Assembly: GCF_015668515.1 (NCBI RefSeq) | Contig: NZ_JADPFO010000001.1 | Coordinates: 499,425 to 563,424 of the forward strand | DNA length: 64,000 bases | Reading direction: 5' to 3' | DNA from: Paraclostridium tenue | GTDB taxonomy: Bacteria > Bacillota > Clostridia > Peptostreptococcales > Peptostreptococcaceae | Made by a program: the position numbers and the translations under genes | Part shown: positions 8,892 to 17,946 of the stretch, piece after piece | How positions within the stretch are numbered: the first letter of the stretch is position 1 | How the letters are laid out: every line of letters begins with the position of its first letter | The notes under the pieces: model-generated | Seen by the model: the letters and a program-made list of their open reading frames with translations, nothing else | What the model was told of the DNA's origin: nothing | Databases searched by the model: none

Positions 8892-10244
8892 TTGGATAAT
8901 ATGTATTTTTGTGGTTTAAGTGGAGAAGTTGTAACTAAAGGTGACTACAATTATGAAGTTCTTAGACAAATGTGGAATCGTGCAATACAAAAATTTCCCA
9001 TAGCTATAGTTTATTGTGAAAATTATTATGATGTTAGGAATGCTATATTATGGGCCAATGATAGATCTGTGCCTATTAGAATAAGGTCAGGAGGACATAA
9101 TTATGAAGGATACTCTAATGGAAATAGCATGCTAGTTATAGATATAAGTAAAATGAACAATATAAGCATTAATTATAAAGAAAATACAGTTAAGATAGAT
9201 GGTGGTGTTAGGAATTCACAACTATATAATTTCATTTCTGAAAAAGGTTACCCATTTCCAGGAGGAACTTGTCCTACTGTTTGTGTTAGTGGCTACTCAT
9301 TAGGTGGTGGATGGGGATTATCATCAAGAAAATTAGGTCTTGGTTGTGATAGTTTACTTGAAGTTGAATTAATAGATTATAAAGGAGATTTGATAGTAGC
9401 CAATAATTATAAAAATCAAGATTTATTTTGGGCAGTTAGAGGAGCTGGTTGAGGTAATTTTGGAGTTGTAGTATCTATAAAATTTAAATTACCAAGTAAA
9501 GTAGAAAATGTTACTTTTTTTGAAATAAATTATGATAATCCAAGCATAAATACTCAATGTAAGTTTTTTGATATATGGCAAAGATGGATTGATAGTGTAG
9601 ATAATGATATAAATATGAGAGCAGGAATATATAATACATTAGATGATGGAATGTATATATACACAATAGGAATTTGTTATAAGGATATAAGAGAAACTAA
9701 AAAACTTTTACAGCCGTTCTCTAATATAGAAGGGGCAAATATGAATTTAAGATATGTATCATTTTTAAAAGCTATTAATGAAGTAGCTAATATATATCCT
9801 AAATATGAACATTTTAAATTTCCTGGTAGATTTGCAAATGAATATTTATCATCATCACAGATAAGGGAAATTATAGATATTGTTAATAGAAAAAGACCAA
9901 AAGGCTCTATTTTAACATCAATAAATATGTATGGATTAGGAGGAGAAGTATCTCAAGTAGACAATCATGCTACAGCTTTTTATTATAGAGATGCAAAATA
10001 TATATTACTTTTACAGTCAGAATTTAAAGGTAATTATTACAAAGAAATAAATGAAAAATGGGTAAATGAAAATTTCCCACATATATATAATTTAACTAAA
10101 GGATCTTATGTAAACTTTCCATATAATAAACTTAATAATTATAAGTTTGAGTATTATGGTGGTAATATAATTAAATTAGATCATATAAAGAAAAAATATG
10201 ATCCATATAATATTTTTTCTTTTCCACAAGGAATAGGAAATTAG
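8892..10244 (+). pseudogene. Berberine-bridge-type FAD-dependent oxidoreductase, interrupted by one in-frame TGA
   Basis: The frame reads as a 450-codon BBE-like oxidase in which codon 187 (9450-9452) is TGA. The first part holds the PP-loop FAD-binding domain with SGGHN (His69) and GGTCPTV (Cys127), the two residues that carry bicovalently linked FAD in this family. The second part holds the substrate domain and the C-terminal BBE motif YDPYNIF. The stop falls inside the conserved RGAGGGNFG motif, where GGA has become TGA; everything else stays in frame with no other stop. The likely start is TTG 8892, 6 bases after AGGTG. Such enzymes oxidise sugars or alcohols with O2, which is odd in an anaerobe. 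I see no selenocysteine-type hairpin just after the TGA, so loss of function or a sequencing error is most likely. Confidence 0.85.
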
Positions 10245-10281
10245 ATAATTTGAATAAAAATCCTAAATATATTTAATAGAT

Positions 10282-10309
10282 AACCGTATTATTTAGTATA
10301 CGGTTTTTT
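10282..10309 (+). terminator. Intrinsic terminator after the flavoenzyme gene
   Basis: AACCGTAT (10282-10289) pairs with ATACGGTT (10298-10305), followed by T residues. Confidence 0.88.
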
Positions 10310-10356
10310 ATTTTAAATATTCATTATAGGTAATTACAAAACAAGGGAGATTTAAT

Positions 10357-11112
10357 ATGGATATTAATCAAATAGTAACGATTAAACTTTTAAATGCTAT
10401 TAGTCAAGTTAACTCAAATAATAGAGGTTATTCAAATAATCAATCAGATATGTTTGATTTTATATTACAAGATGCATTAGGTGGATTGGTAAATTCTAGG
10501 CAAACATGCCAATGTAATCATAACTTCCAAGGAAGTTTAGAAACTTTAGATACATTATTAAGTTCTATAAATAGTAGTAAATTAAATACAAATGAAGTTT
10601 CTAATATAGAAAGTAAAGATGAAAATAAAGTTGAATTAAATAAAAAAATAAATATAACTGAAAGTAAACCTAAAGAATCTAAAGTAGTAAATACAATTAA
10701 AGAAAATATAGAAAATATTGTAGATACTACTAAAAAATCATCTAATAAAATGGAAAATGCAGTTAAGTTGTTAGAAAGTAAAGTAGGAAACAAGTATGTA
10801 TGGGGAGCTACTGGACCAAATACATTTGATTGTTCAGGATTAGTTCAATATGTTTATAAAAATGCTTTAGGAAAAAATATACCAAGGACTTCATATGAAC
10901 AAAGTAAGTTTGGACAAGCTGTTAATAAAGAAAACTTGCAGGTAGGAGATCTAGTATTTTTCGATACTATGGGTAAAGGCAGAGTAAGTCATGTTGGGAT
11001 GTATGTTGGGAATAATGAATTTATACATGCAGCTAATGAAAAGGATGGAATTAAAAAATCTAAATTAACAGGATATTATCAAACTCATTACAGAGGAGCT
11101 AGAAGACCATAG
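10357..11112 (+). CDS. NlpC/P60 (C40) cell-wall peptidase without a visible signal peptide
   Basis: A 251-aa protein. The C-terminal third (residues about 135-251) is an NlpC/P60 domain with the catalytic Cys159 in DCSGLV, His212 in SHVGMYVG and a third polar His224 in FIHAA. Such domains cut gamma-D-Glu-diamino acid bonds in peptidoglycan. The first 135 residues are polar, Asn/Ser/Lys-rich and probably disordered; they begin MDINQIVTIKLL and contain a CQC pair near 51-53, with no signal peptide or membrane helix. Leaderless wall hydrolases with a similar N-terminus occur among clostridial secreted or phage-derived lysins, so the export route is unclear. AGGGAGA precedes the ATG. It is monocistronic. 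Confidence 0.88.
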   Translation: MDINQIVTIKLLNAISQVNSNNRGYSNNQSDMFDFILQDALGGLVNSRQTCQCNHNFQGSLETLDTLLSSINSSKLNTNEVSNIESKDENKVELNKKINITESKPKESKVVNTIKENIENIVDTTKKSSNKMENAVKLLESKVGNKYVWGATGPNTFDCSGLVQYVYKNALGKNIPRTSYEQSKFGQAVNKENLQVGDLVFFDTMGKGRVSHVGMYVGNNEFIHAANEKDGIKKSKLTGYYQTHYRGARRP

Positions 11113-11151
11113 TTTACTTAATAATTAAATATAAATTACAAGATAAGAAAG

Positions 11152-11190
11152 CAAGCATAGTAGTTTAAAAAACTTTACTATGCTTGTTTT
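11152..11190 (+). terminator. Intrinsic terminator
   Basis: CAAGCATAGTA (11152-11162) pairs with TACTATGCTTG (11176-11186) and is followed by TTTT. Confidence 0.88.
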
Positions 11191-11304
11191 TACATAAAAA
11201 TTTAATAAATAACAATGATATAATAGTATATAAATAAAAGAAAAATTTAACAGATATTTATTATTAGAAAAAAGGTTTTTATATGTGAAAAATAGGGGGA
11301 TAAA

Positions 11305-11748
11305 ATGGAAGTTAAAAGAATTTTGGAGGATAAAAAAAGATTTCTAGATTTATTACTATTAGCAGATGAGCAGGAAGATATGATTGATAGGTATTTAGAC
11401 AGAGGAGATTTATTTGCTTTATATGATAACAAGTTAAGAAGTATTTGTGTAGTAACCAAAGAAGATAAAGATACATATGAACTTAAAAACTTAGCAACTT
11501 ATAAAAATTATCAAGGAATGGGATATGGAAGCTATTTAATAAAATATATATTAAATTACTATAAAGATAAGGGAAAAATCATGTTTGTTGGAACCGGAGA
11601 TAGTCAGGTAACTATTGGATTTTATAAACATTGTGGTTTTAAGATTTCTCATAGGATTGAAAATTTTTTTATAGATAATTATGATCATGAGATTTTTGAA
11701 GATGGAGTCAAACTTATAGATATGGTGTATCTAAAAAAAGATTTATAA
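11305..11748 (+). CDS. GNAT family N-acetyltransferase
   Basis: A 147-aa acetyltransferase. The N-terminal part has an acidic helix (DEQEDMIDRYLDRGDLF), then the beta4 strand and motif A NYQGMGYGSYLI near residue 70-83 for acetyl-CoA binding, and a FYKHCGFK motif B segment near 108-115. The start ATG is 5 bases after AGGGGG. It lies alone between two terminators. The substrate is unknown; it is not closely similar to the GNAT at 6939. Confidence 0.85.
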   Translation: MEVKRILEDKKRFLDLLLLADEQEDMIDRYLDRGDLFALYDNKLRSICVVTKEDKDTYELKNLATYKNYQGMGYGSYLIKYILNYYKDKGKIMFVGTGDSQVTIGFYKHCGFKISHRIENFFIDNYDHEIFEDGVKLIDMVYLKKDL

Positions 11749-11762
11749 ATAAAATTTTAATT

Positions 11763-11797
11763 AAAGATGAGATGTCTAAATGACACTCATCTTTTTA
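11763..11797 (+). terminator. Intrinsic terminator
   Basis: AAAGATGAG (11763-11771) pairs with CTCATCTTT (11786-11794), with TGTC/GACA extending the stem inward, followed by TTT. Confidence 0.88.
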
Positions 11798-11884
11798 TTT
11801 ATTGGTATCAAATTATAATCGTATATATTGATTTAATAATTTATATAGGTTAAACTTATTAGTTGGAAATCTAAGTAAGAAAGG

Positions 11885-13615
11885 ATGATAGACATAAAGA
11901 CAAATAGTATCACATTTAAACTATTCTTACTAATATTTGTACTAATAGTTTTAATAACAGGAATTATTAGTGCATGGGTTATAAATGATAGCAATGAAAT
12001 AATACAAGAAGAAATGCAAGGCATGAGAAGTCAAATTTTAGATGAAGTATCCAATAATATTTCAATACTACTATCTAATGTAGAAAGTATAGGAAATAAC
12101 ATTGTTGTAGATAGTAAATTGATAAATATATTATCTACTCCAAAAGAAAATATTTCTTCTGATGAAAATAAAACTAAAGCCAATGATTCTTATGTAGAAG
12201 GATTGCTTATGGATCAAGTTTTTAAATATGGAAAATTTAATATGAAACCAGAGTTATATATAATAGGAGAAAACGGTTTGACATATAGTACATACTCTAA
12301 AAGCAAATATGATATTAATAGTATAAAGAATGAAAATTGGTATGAAAAAATTGTAAAAGCAAATGGAAAGACAGTGCTTATAAATACCTATAAGGATGAA
12401 AATGGTATAGGTCCTTATAAAAATATATTTAAAATGGGTAGAATTATAAAAGATTTAATAACCAATGAAACATTAGGAATATTAATAATGGATATAAGTG
12501 AAACAATGCTTTATGATAGATATTCAGATATAATAGATGAGGGAACTTCTATTTATATAATTGACTCTAATAAAAAGATAATATCTAGTAGAGATAAAAG
12601 GTTAATAGGTAGTAATTATGAAAAGGTTATAAACCCAAATAAAACAAATGATATTTTTGATGAAAATATAAAGATAGTATCTAATATTGATGAATATGGA
12701 TGGAGTATAATTCAAGAAATACCTTCAAATATAATGAAAGAAGTATCAAATAAAATAGCTCAAAGGACATTCTTTATAATTGCATTAACAAGTATTCCAG
12801 CTTTAATAATTACCTATAAAATTTCATTATGGATAACAAATCCTATTTTGAATATGAAAAATAAAATGGATGAAGTTATGAGTGGTAATTTAAAAGTCAA
12901 GGTAGATGTAGATAGAAGTGATGAGATAGGAGAACTACAATCATCTTTTAATAGTATGGTAAGTTGGCTAGATTCATCTATAGAAAATATAAAAAAGTAT
13001 GAAAAACAAAAAAGAGTAGCAGAACTAAGTTTTTTACAAGCTCAGATAAATCCACATTTTTTATATAATACTCTAAGTGGAATAAGATTTTTAGTATCTA
13101 TGAACAAAACAGAAATAGCAGAGGAAATGCTTTATAGATTTACTAAATTACTTAGAAGTATATTACCAAAAGCTAGTGAAATGATTAGTTTAGAAGAAGA
13201 GTTAGAAAATATTAAAAACTATGTGGAACTTCAGAAAATGAGATATCCTGATTGTTTTGAAGTAAATTACGAAATAAATGATAATATAAAAGATTTTAAA
13301 GTTCCTTCTTTTATACTACAGCCAATTATAGAAAATGCTATTTTATATAGTATGGAAAAAGAAAATAATAAAGGCTTAATAAGCTTAATTGGATACAAGG
13401 ATAAAGATAGTATAAAAATAGTTATAAAAGATAATGGAATAGGTATGTCTAAAGAAAAATTAGAAAGTGTATTAACTAAAGAAGCTAGTATAAACAGGGT
13501 AGGTGTTATAAACGTACACGAAAGAATACAGCTAAACTATGGACAAAATTATGGACTAAAAATAGATAGTGTAAAAGATGAGGGGACTAAAATTACCTTT
13601 GTACTACCAAGTTAG
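11885..13615 (+). CDS. YesM/LytS-type sensor histidine kinase of the nucleoside module
   Basis: A 576-aa membrane kinase. It has one N-terminal helix, an extracellular double-Cache-like domain (about residues 40-300), a second helix near 305, a HAMP domain, and the His_kinase box AQINPHFLYNTLSG with His391. The ATPase domain carries PIIENAILY and IKDNGIGM motifs. It pairs with the AraC-type regulator 11 bases downstream. The PnrA-like binding protein, phosphorylase and NupC that follow suggest that it responds to nucleosides. Start: ATG 11885 overlaps the ribosome binding site itself (AAAGGATG). The in-frame ATA at 11894, 6 bases after that site and followed by KTNSITFK, is where a start would be expected. 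Confidence 0.88.
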   Translation: MIDIKTNSITFKLFLLIFVLIVLITGIISAWVINDSNEIIQEEMQGMRSQILDEVSNNISILLSNVESIGNNIVVDSKLINILSTPKENISSDENKTKANDSYVEGLLMDQVFKYGKFNMKPELYIIGENGLTYSTYSKSKYDINSIKNENWYEKIVKANGKTVLINTYKDENGIGPYKNIFKMGRIIKDLITNETLGILIMDISETMLYDRYSDIIDEGTSIYIIDSNKKIISSRDKRLIGSNYEKVINPNKTNDIFDENIKIVSNIDEYGWSIIQEIPSNIMKEVSNKIAQRTFFIIALTSIPALIITYKISLWITNPILNMKNKMDEVMSGNLKVKVDVDRSDEIGELQSSFNSMVSWLDSSIENIKKYEKQKRVAELSFLQAQINPHFLYNTLSGIRFLVSMNKTEIAEEMLYRFTKLLRSILPKASEMISLEEELENIKNYVELQKMRYPDCFEVNYEINDNIKDFKVPSFILQPIIENAILYSMEKENNKGLISLIGYKDKDSIKIVIKDNGIGMSKEKLESVLTKEASINRVGVINVHERIQLNYGQNYGLKIDSVKDEGTKITFVLPS

Positions 13616-13626
13616 GAGGAGCAAAT

Positions 13627-14373
13627 ATGTTAGATATATTAGTAGTAGAAGATGAAGCACCAATAAGGGATTGGATAGCATATACTATTTCAAATATTTC
13701 TAAAGACTTTAATGTAATAGCTAGTGCACAAAATGGTAAAGAAGCATATGAACTAGCAGTTAAGTTAAATCCACAAATTATTATAAGTGATATCAAAATG
13801 CCTATAATGGATGGAATTGAACTTACTAAGGAAATAAAAAAAGTTATTCCAAATATTTATATAGTTTTACTAACTAATTATGCAGAGTTTTCTTATGCAA
13901 AAGAAGCTATAAGTTGCGGGGTTTATGAATATTTAATAAAATCAGATATAAGACCTAAGGAATTAAAAGAGGTTATTGACAAAATACATAATAGTGTAAA
14001 AAAAAATAAAAATATAGAAGTAGAAAAAGAAATAAAAACTGATGATAATAAATTAGAAAATAAATATTCTAAAGCAATAAAAAAAGCAATAGAGTACATA
14101 GATATAAACTATAAAGAGCATATTTCCTTAAATGATATAGCAAACCACGTATATTTATCTCATGAGTACTTTTCAAGGTTATTTAAAGAAGAAGTTGGAG
14201 AAAACTTTAGTACATACCTTACAAATTATAGAATGAAGAAGGCTGAGTATCTTTTGAAAAATACAAATATGAAAATTTCTCAAATATCCAAAGATGTAGG
14301 ATACTTAAATGCAGGATATTTTTCTAAAAGCTATAAAAAATTTAAGGGGGTATGCCCGGAAGAAGATAGATAG
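13627..14373 (+). CDS. YesN-type response regulator with AraC DNA-binding domain
   Basis: A 248-aa cytosolic regulator. The receiver domain (1-120) has the acidic pocket VEDE, phospho-acceptor Asp55 in IIISDIKMP, a Thr in LLTNY and Lys in YLIKSD. A linker rich in Lys/Glu leads to an AraC/XylS double helix-turn-helix (about 150-248) with the canonical LSHEYFSRLFKEEVG and YFSKSYKKFKG stretches. The start ATG follows GGAGGAGC; the kinase stop codon is 11 bases upstream, so they are translationally linked. By family knowledge YesN regulators activate the adjacent transport or catabolic genes; here the likely target is the promoter at 14496-14524. Confidence 0.92.
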   Translation: MLDILVVEDEAPIRDWIAYTISNISKDFNVIASAQNGKEAYELAVKLNPQIIISDIKMPIMDGIELTKEIKKVIPNIYIVLLTNYAEFSYAKEAISCGVYEYLIKSDIRPKELKEVIDKIHNSVKKNKNIEVEKEIKTDDNKLENKYSKAIKKAIEYIDINYKEHISLNDIANHVYLSHEYFSRLFKEEVGENFSTYLTNYRMKKAEYLLKNTNMKISQISKDVGYLNAGYFSKSYKKFKGVCPEEDR

Positions 14374-14382
14374 TAATTATTT

Positions 14383-14450
14383 TGATAATCTTACTTATGT
14401 CAAAAATATCCATAAAATGTCAATATTTTTCATTATAAGTAAGGTTATCA
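14383..14450 (+). other. Long two-tier hairpin between the regulator gene and the binding-protein gene
   Basis: TGATAATCTTACTTAT (14383-14398) pairs with ATAAGTAAGGTTATCA (14435-14450) with a single G-T pair. Inside, AAAAATAT (14402-14409) pairs with ATATTTTT (14423-14430). There is no T tract after the outer stem. It may act as a weak terminator, a processing or mRNA-stability site, or, because it is an inverted repeat upstream of a promoter, a binding site for the AraC-type regulator. Confidence 0.6.
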
Positions 14451-14495
14451 TTCTAAAAGTATCAATATTATTTAATGAATTGTCAATAGAGTTTA

Positions 14496-14524
14496 TGGAA
14501 AGAAAACGTTTCATTGAATATAAT
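14496..14524 (+). promoter_or_regulatory. Probable sigma-A promoter of the nucleoside salvage genes
   Basis: The -10 TATAAT (14519-14524) is perfect and lies exactly 17 bases after TGGAAA (14496-14501), which matches TTGACA at four positions. A poor -35 is usual for promoters that need an activator. It stands 31 bases before the ATG of the PnrA-like protein. Confidence 0.6.
14500..14515 (+). promoter_or_regulatory. Probable CcpA cre site overlapping the promoter
   Basis: AAGAAAACGTTTCATT matches the clostridial (C. difficile-type) cre consensus RRGAAAANGTTTTCWW at 14 of 16 positions. It overlaps the -35 and spacer of the promoter at 14496-14524, a position expected for catabolite repression. 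This would link nucleoside use to sugar availability. Confidence 0.55.
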
Positions 14525-14554
14525 GTTATTAAAGCAGAGGGGAATAATTAATAA

Positions 14555-15616
14555 ATGAAATTACACTACAAGAAAATAATGGGATTAATTATTTTAATAT
14601 TAATTATGATAATTGCTTATTTATATGAACAAAATCAAAATAAATCAAAAATTAAAAATGATAATACAACAAAGGTTGCAATCATATTTAATGAAGCTGG
14701 TTTAGGAGATAAAGCTTTTAATGATTTATGCTATGATGGTATGTTAAAAGCACAAGAAAATCTTTCAATTGAATTTGATTATTCTCAATCTAAAGGTAAT
14801 TATGAGAAATTAGCAAGAGAATATGCAAAAACTAAAGATTATGATCTTATAATCTCTGTAGGGGGAGAGCAAGAAAAGGCTGTATCTAAGGTTTCAAAAG
14901 AGTTTTTAGATCAAAAATTTACTATAATTGACTCAAAACTAGACTTACCAAACGTAAGTTCTATAAGCACAAATTGGGCACAACAAACTTTTTTTAATGG
15001 TATTATAGCAGGATTATCTATTTCAAAAGAAAACGATAATAAAACTGTAGGTGTTATTTTAGGAAAAAACTTAGACCATTTAAAAGAAGGAGCCATTGGA
15101 TTTGAAGCAGGAGTTAAATATGTAAATCCTAATATAAAGGTTATGAAAGCTGTAGTTGGAGATTTTTCAGATCCAGTTAAAGCAAAAGAAATTGCACTTT
15201 CAATGTATAATAAAGGAGTAGACTATATACAACAACTAGCAGGACAGTCTGGACTTGGAGTATTTATAGCTGCTAAACAAGTAAATAAGTATGCATTTGG
15301 AGTTGATGCAAATCAAAATTCTTTTGAGCCTGATAATATAGTAGCAACAGCAACTAGATATACAAATAATATAATATACAAAGAAATAGAATCTGTAATA
15401 AATAATTCTTGGAAGCCAGGAGTACATAAGCTTGGACTTAAAGAAGATGTTATTGGGTATGAAAGAGAAGGATCTAATGTATATATAGATTCAGATATAA
15501 TTAAAAATTTAGAAGAAATAAAAAAATCTATAGTAAATAATAAGATCATAATACCCAAAACTTATAAAGAATTAGATTTATGGATTAAGTCAAATCAATA
15601 TAGTATTAATAAGTAG
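14555..15616 (+). CDS. PnrA/BMP-type nucleoside-binding protein anchored by an N-terminal helix
   Basis: A 353-aa substrate-binding protein of the BMP (basic membrane protein, PnrA-like) family, whose characterised members bind purine nucleosides outside the cell. The family opening appears as NEAGLGDKAFNDLCYDGM at about residue 47, and the hinge and ligand segments as QLAGQSGLGVFIAAKQ and FGVDANQNS further on. Unlike transporter-linked BMP lipoproteins it has no lipobox Cys: residues 8-22 form an uncleaved-looking helix (MGLIILILIMIIAYLY). No ABC permease or ATPase is nearby. It sits directly after the YesM/YesN pair, so it may be a sensory co-receptor rather than a transporter subunit. Start ATG follows GAGGGG by 12 bases. 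Confidence 0.85.
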   Translation: MKLHYKKIMGLIILILIMIIAYLYEQNQNKSKIKNDNTTKVAIIFNEAGLGDKAFNDLCYDGMLKAQENLSIEFDYSQSKGNYEKLAREYAKTKDYDLIISVGGEQEKAVSKVSKEFLDQKFTIIDSKLDLPNVSSISTNWAQQTFFNGIIAGLSISKENDNKTVGVILGKNLDHLKEGAIGFEAGVKYVNPNIKVMKAVVGDFSDPVKAKEIALSMYNKGVDYIQQLAGQSGLGVFIAAKQVNKYAFGVDANQNSFEPDNIVATATRYTNNIIYKEIESVINNSWKPGVHKLGLKEDVIGYEREGSNVYIDSDIIKNLEEIKKSIVNNKIIIPKTYKELDLWIKSNQYSINK

Positions 15617-15684
15617 AGGTATTAAAAATTTATAGATTAGGAAATCGTTTTAAAAAATATAACAGAAACTGTGAGGTAAAGAAA

Positions 15685-16506
15685 ATGAACAACTTATATG
15701 AAAAAATAGTAGAAAGTGCAAAGTACATAAAATCTAAAACAGATACAAAACCTACTATAGGTCTTATACTAGGCTCAGGACTTGGAGTTTTAGGAGATGA
15801 AATAGAAAACCCAGTAATAATAAGTTATGATGAAATACCAAATTTTCCAGTATCAACAGTTGAAGGACACAAAGGCCAATTAGTTATAGGTAAGTTACAA
15901 GGAAAAGATGTTGTAGCTATGCAAGGAAGATTCCATTTTTATGAAGGATATAAAATGCAAGAAACAACTTTCCCAGTAAGAGTAATGAAAGAACTTGGAG
16001 TAGAAACTGTATTTGTAACTAATGCAGCTGGTGGAGCTAATAAGTCTTATAAACCAGGAGATTTAATGATAATAAAAGATCATTTGAACTTAGGAGGAAA
16101 TAATCCTTTAATAGGCAAAAATGATGATAGATTAGGAGTAAGATTTCCTGATATGTCAACTGCATACACTCCAAAGTACATAGATATTGCTAGAAAATGT
16201 GCAAAAGAATTAGATATAGATATAAAAGAAGGGGTATATGCATTCTTTACAGGACCAACTTATGAAACTTCTGCAGAAGTAAAAATGGCACAAATATTAG
16301 GTGCTGATGCAGTAGGAATGTCAACAGTTCCAGAGGTAATAGTTGCATCTCATAGTAATTTAAACGTTGTAGGTATATCATGTATAACTAATATGGCAGC
16401 AGGAATATTAGACCAACCTTTAAACCATGAAGAAGTAATAGAAACTACACAAAGAGTAAAACAACAATTCTTAAATCTAGTTAAAAGCATAGTTCAAAAC
16501 ATATAA
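15685..16506 (+). CDS. punA: Purine nucleoside phosphorylase (trimeric PNP class)
   Basis: A 273-aa cytosolic enzyme that splits purine (deoxy)nucleosides with phosphate to base plus (deoxy)ribose-1-phosphate. Visible family residues are the phosphate loop GSGLG (30-34), His62, GRFHFYEG (81-88), NAAGG (113-117), GPTYETSAE (190-198), MSTVPE (212-217) and TNMAAG from 235. The Glu198/Asn236 pair matches the Glu/Asn pair of 6-oxopurine-specific enzymes (inosine, guanosine). It follows the binding protein by 68 bases with no terminator and has GAGG before the ATG. Confidence 0.94.
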   Translation: MNNLYEKIVESAKYIKSKTDTKPTIGLILGSGLGVLGDEIENPVIISYDEIPNFPVSTVEGHKGQLVIGKLQGKDVVAMQGRFHFYEGYKMQETTFPVRVMKELGVETVFVTNAAGGANKSYKPGDLMIIKDHLNLGGNNPLIGKNDDRLGVRFPDMSTAYTPKYIDIARKCAKELDIDIKEGVYAFFTGPTYETSAEVKMAQILGADAVGMSTVPEVIVASHSNLNVVGISCITNMAAGILDQPLNHEEVIETTQRVKQQFLNLVKSIVQNI

Positions 16507-16539
16507 TCAAGATAATATTTTATAAATTTTAAATAAAAA

Positions 16540-16579
16540 TAATTAGTTGTACTAACATTTAAGTTAGTACAACTAATTA
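16540..16579 (+). other. Perfect 17-bp stem-loop between punA and nupC
   Basis: Bases 16540-16556 pair without mismatch with 16563-16579 around the loop ATTTAA. No T tract follows on the plus strand, so it is unlikely to be an efficient terminator. An mRNA processing, stability or partial attenuation role inside the operon is plausible. Confidence 0.6.
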
Positions 16580-16634
16580 ATAAAAATTTTATATAATCTA
16601 TTAAATTATCATATAGAAAAACGAGGACAAGAAG

Positions 16635-17918
16635 ATGGCAATAATATTAAACATAATAGGGATAGCTCTTTTACTAGGTGGATTATATCTTATATCACCT
16701 AATAAAAAAGATGTAAATAAAAAAATGATATTAAAAGCTTTAATAATTCAAGTAATAGTAGCATTTTTATTACTAAAATTTCCTCTTGGTAGAATAGCTG
16801 TAGAGAAAGTATCAGACTTTGTAACTAATGTATTAAGTTATGGAGCACAAGGTTTAGGTTTTGTATTTGGACCTTTAGCAGATGCAGGAGCTCCAACAGG
16901 TATGATATTTGGAATTCAAGTTTTAGGAAATATAATATTTATATCAGCATTAGTAGCAGCGCTTTATTATATAGGGCTTATAGGATTTGTCGTTAAAATA
17001 ATAGGAGGTGCAATAGAAAAAGTACTAGGAACTAGTAAGGTCGAAAGTTTCGTTGCAGTTGCTAATATGTTTTTAGGACAAACTGAATCACCAATTCTTG
17101 TAAGTAAGTATCTATCTGGAATGAGCGAAAGTGAAATAATGCTAGTTTTAATATCTGGTATGGGAAGTATGTCAGCTACTGTACTTGGAGGGTATGCAGG
17201 ACTTGGTATACCTATGAAGTACCTTTTAATAGGAGGAGCACTAGTTCCTCTTGGAAGTATAATAGTATCAAAAATTATTTTACCAGAAAAAGTACAAGAA
17301 ATTGCAAGTGTAGAAACTACAACTATAGAAAATAAAGAAGATACTGAAATTATGGTAGATGTTGAATGTGCTGCAACTAAGATAAACAGTGATGAAGTAA
17401 CTATAGATAATAAAGGAAATAATAGTAATATAATGGAGGCTATATCACAAGGAGCTACTGATGGACTAAATATGGCACTTGGTATAGGGGCATCTTTAGT
17501 AGCTATAATAGCTTTAGTTGCATTAGTTAATGGTGGACTTAGTATAGTTGGATTATCATTAGAAGGTATATTATCTTACGTATTTGCACCTATAGGATTC
17601 TTTATGGGAATACCTAAGGATAGTATATTAACAGCAGGACAATTACTTGGAAGTAAGTTAGCACTTAATGAGTTTGTTGCTTTTGGTGAATTAGGACCAA
17701 TGTTAAAAACTCTAGATTATAGAACTGGATTGATGATGGCTATATCTTTAACAGGATTTGCAAATATATCTAGTATGGGTATATGTATATCAGGAATATC
17801 AGTATTTTGTCCAGAAAAAAGAGGACAATTGGCAGAACTTGCATTTAGAGGAATGATAGGTGGATTTTGTGTAAGTGTTTTAAGTTCATTAATAGTAGGA
17901 GCAATAGTTGCTTTATAA
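16635..17918 (+). CDS. nupC: Concentrative nucleoside transporter, NupC/CNT family (second copy)
   Basis: A 427-aa CNT transporter, homologous along its length to the one at 2622 (both share [18 protein letters not shown] and [12 protein letters not shown]). It has a roughly 30-residue acidic insertion near 215-250 in the loop that the first copy lacks. Located between purine nucleoside phosphorylase and transaldolase, it should import the nucleosides that PunA splits. GAGG lies 8 bases before ATG. The transaldolase start is 28 bases downstream of its stop. Confidence 0.92.
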   Translation: MAIILNIIGIALLLGGLYLISPNKKDVNKKMILKALIIQVIVAFLLLKFPLGRIAVEKVSDFVTNVLSYGAQGLGFVFGPLADAGAPTGMIFGIQVLGNIIFISALVAALYYIGLIGFVVKIIGGAIEKVLGTSKVESFVAVANMFLGQTESPILVSKYLSGMSESEIMLVLISGMGSMSATVLGGYAGLGIPMKYLLIGGALVPLGSIIVSKIILPEKVQEIASVETTTIENKEDTEIMVDVECAATKINSDEVTIDNKGNNSNIMEAISQGATDGLNMALGIGASLVAIIALVALVNGGLSIVGLSLEGILSYVFAPIGFFMGIPKDSILTAGQLLGSKLALNEFVAFGELGPMLKTLDYRTGLMMAISLTGFANISSMGICISGISVFCPEKRGQLAELAFRGMIGGFCVSVLSSLIVGAIVAL

Positions 17919-17946
17919 AAATAAAAACATAAGGGAGATTAAGACA

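Noticed and set aside
9450..9452. TGA as a selenocysteine codon in the flavoenzyme.
   Set aside because: The family has a conserved glycine, not cysteine, in this position, and I see no convincing hairpin directly after the TGA. A GGA to TGA change is simpler.
14309..14551. 80-codon open frame overlapping the end of the YesN gene.
   Set aside because: It overlaps the regulator's helix-turn-helix in another frame, has no ribosome binding site and covers the hairpin and promoter.
15236..15558. Minus-strand open frames within the BMP-type gene.
   Set aside because: They are antisense to a well-supported coding region and lack start signals.
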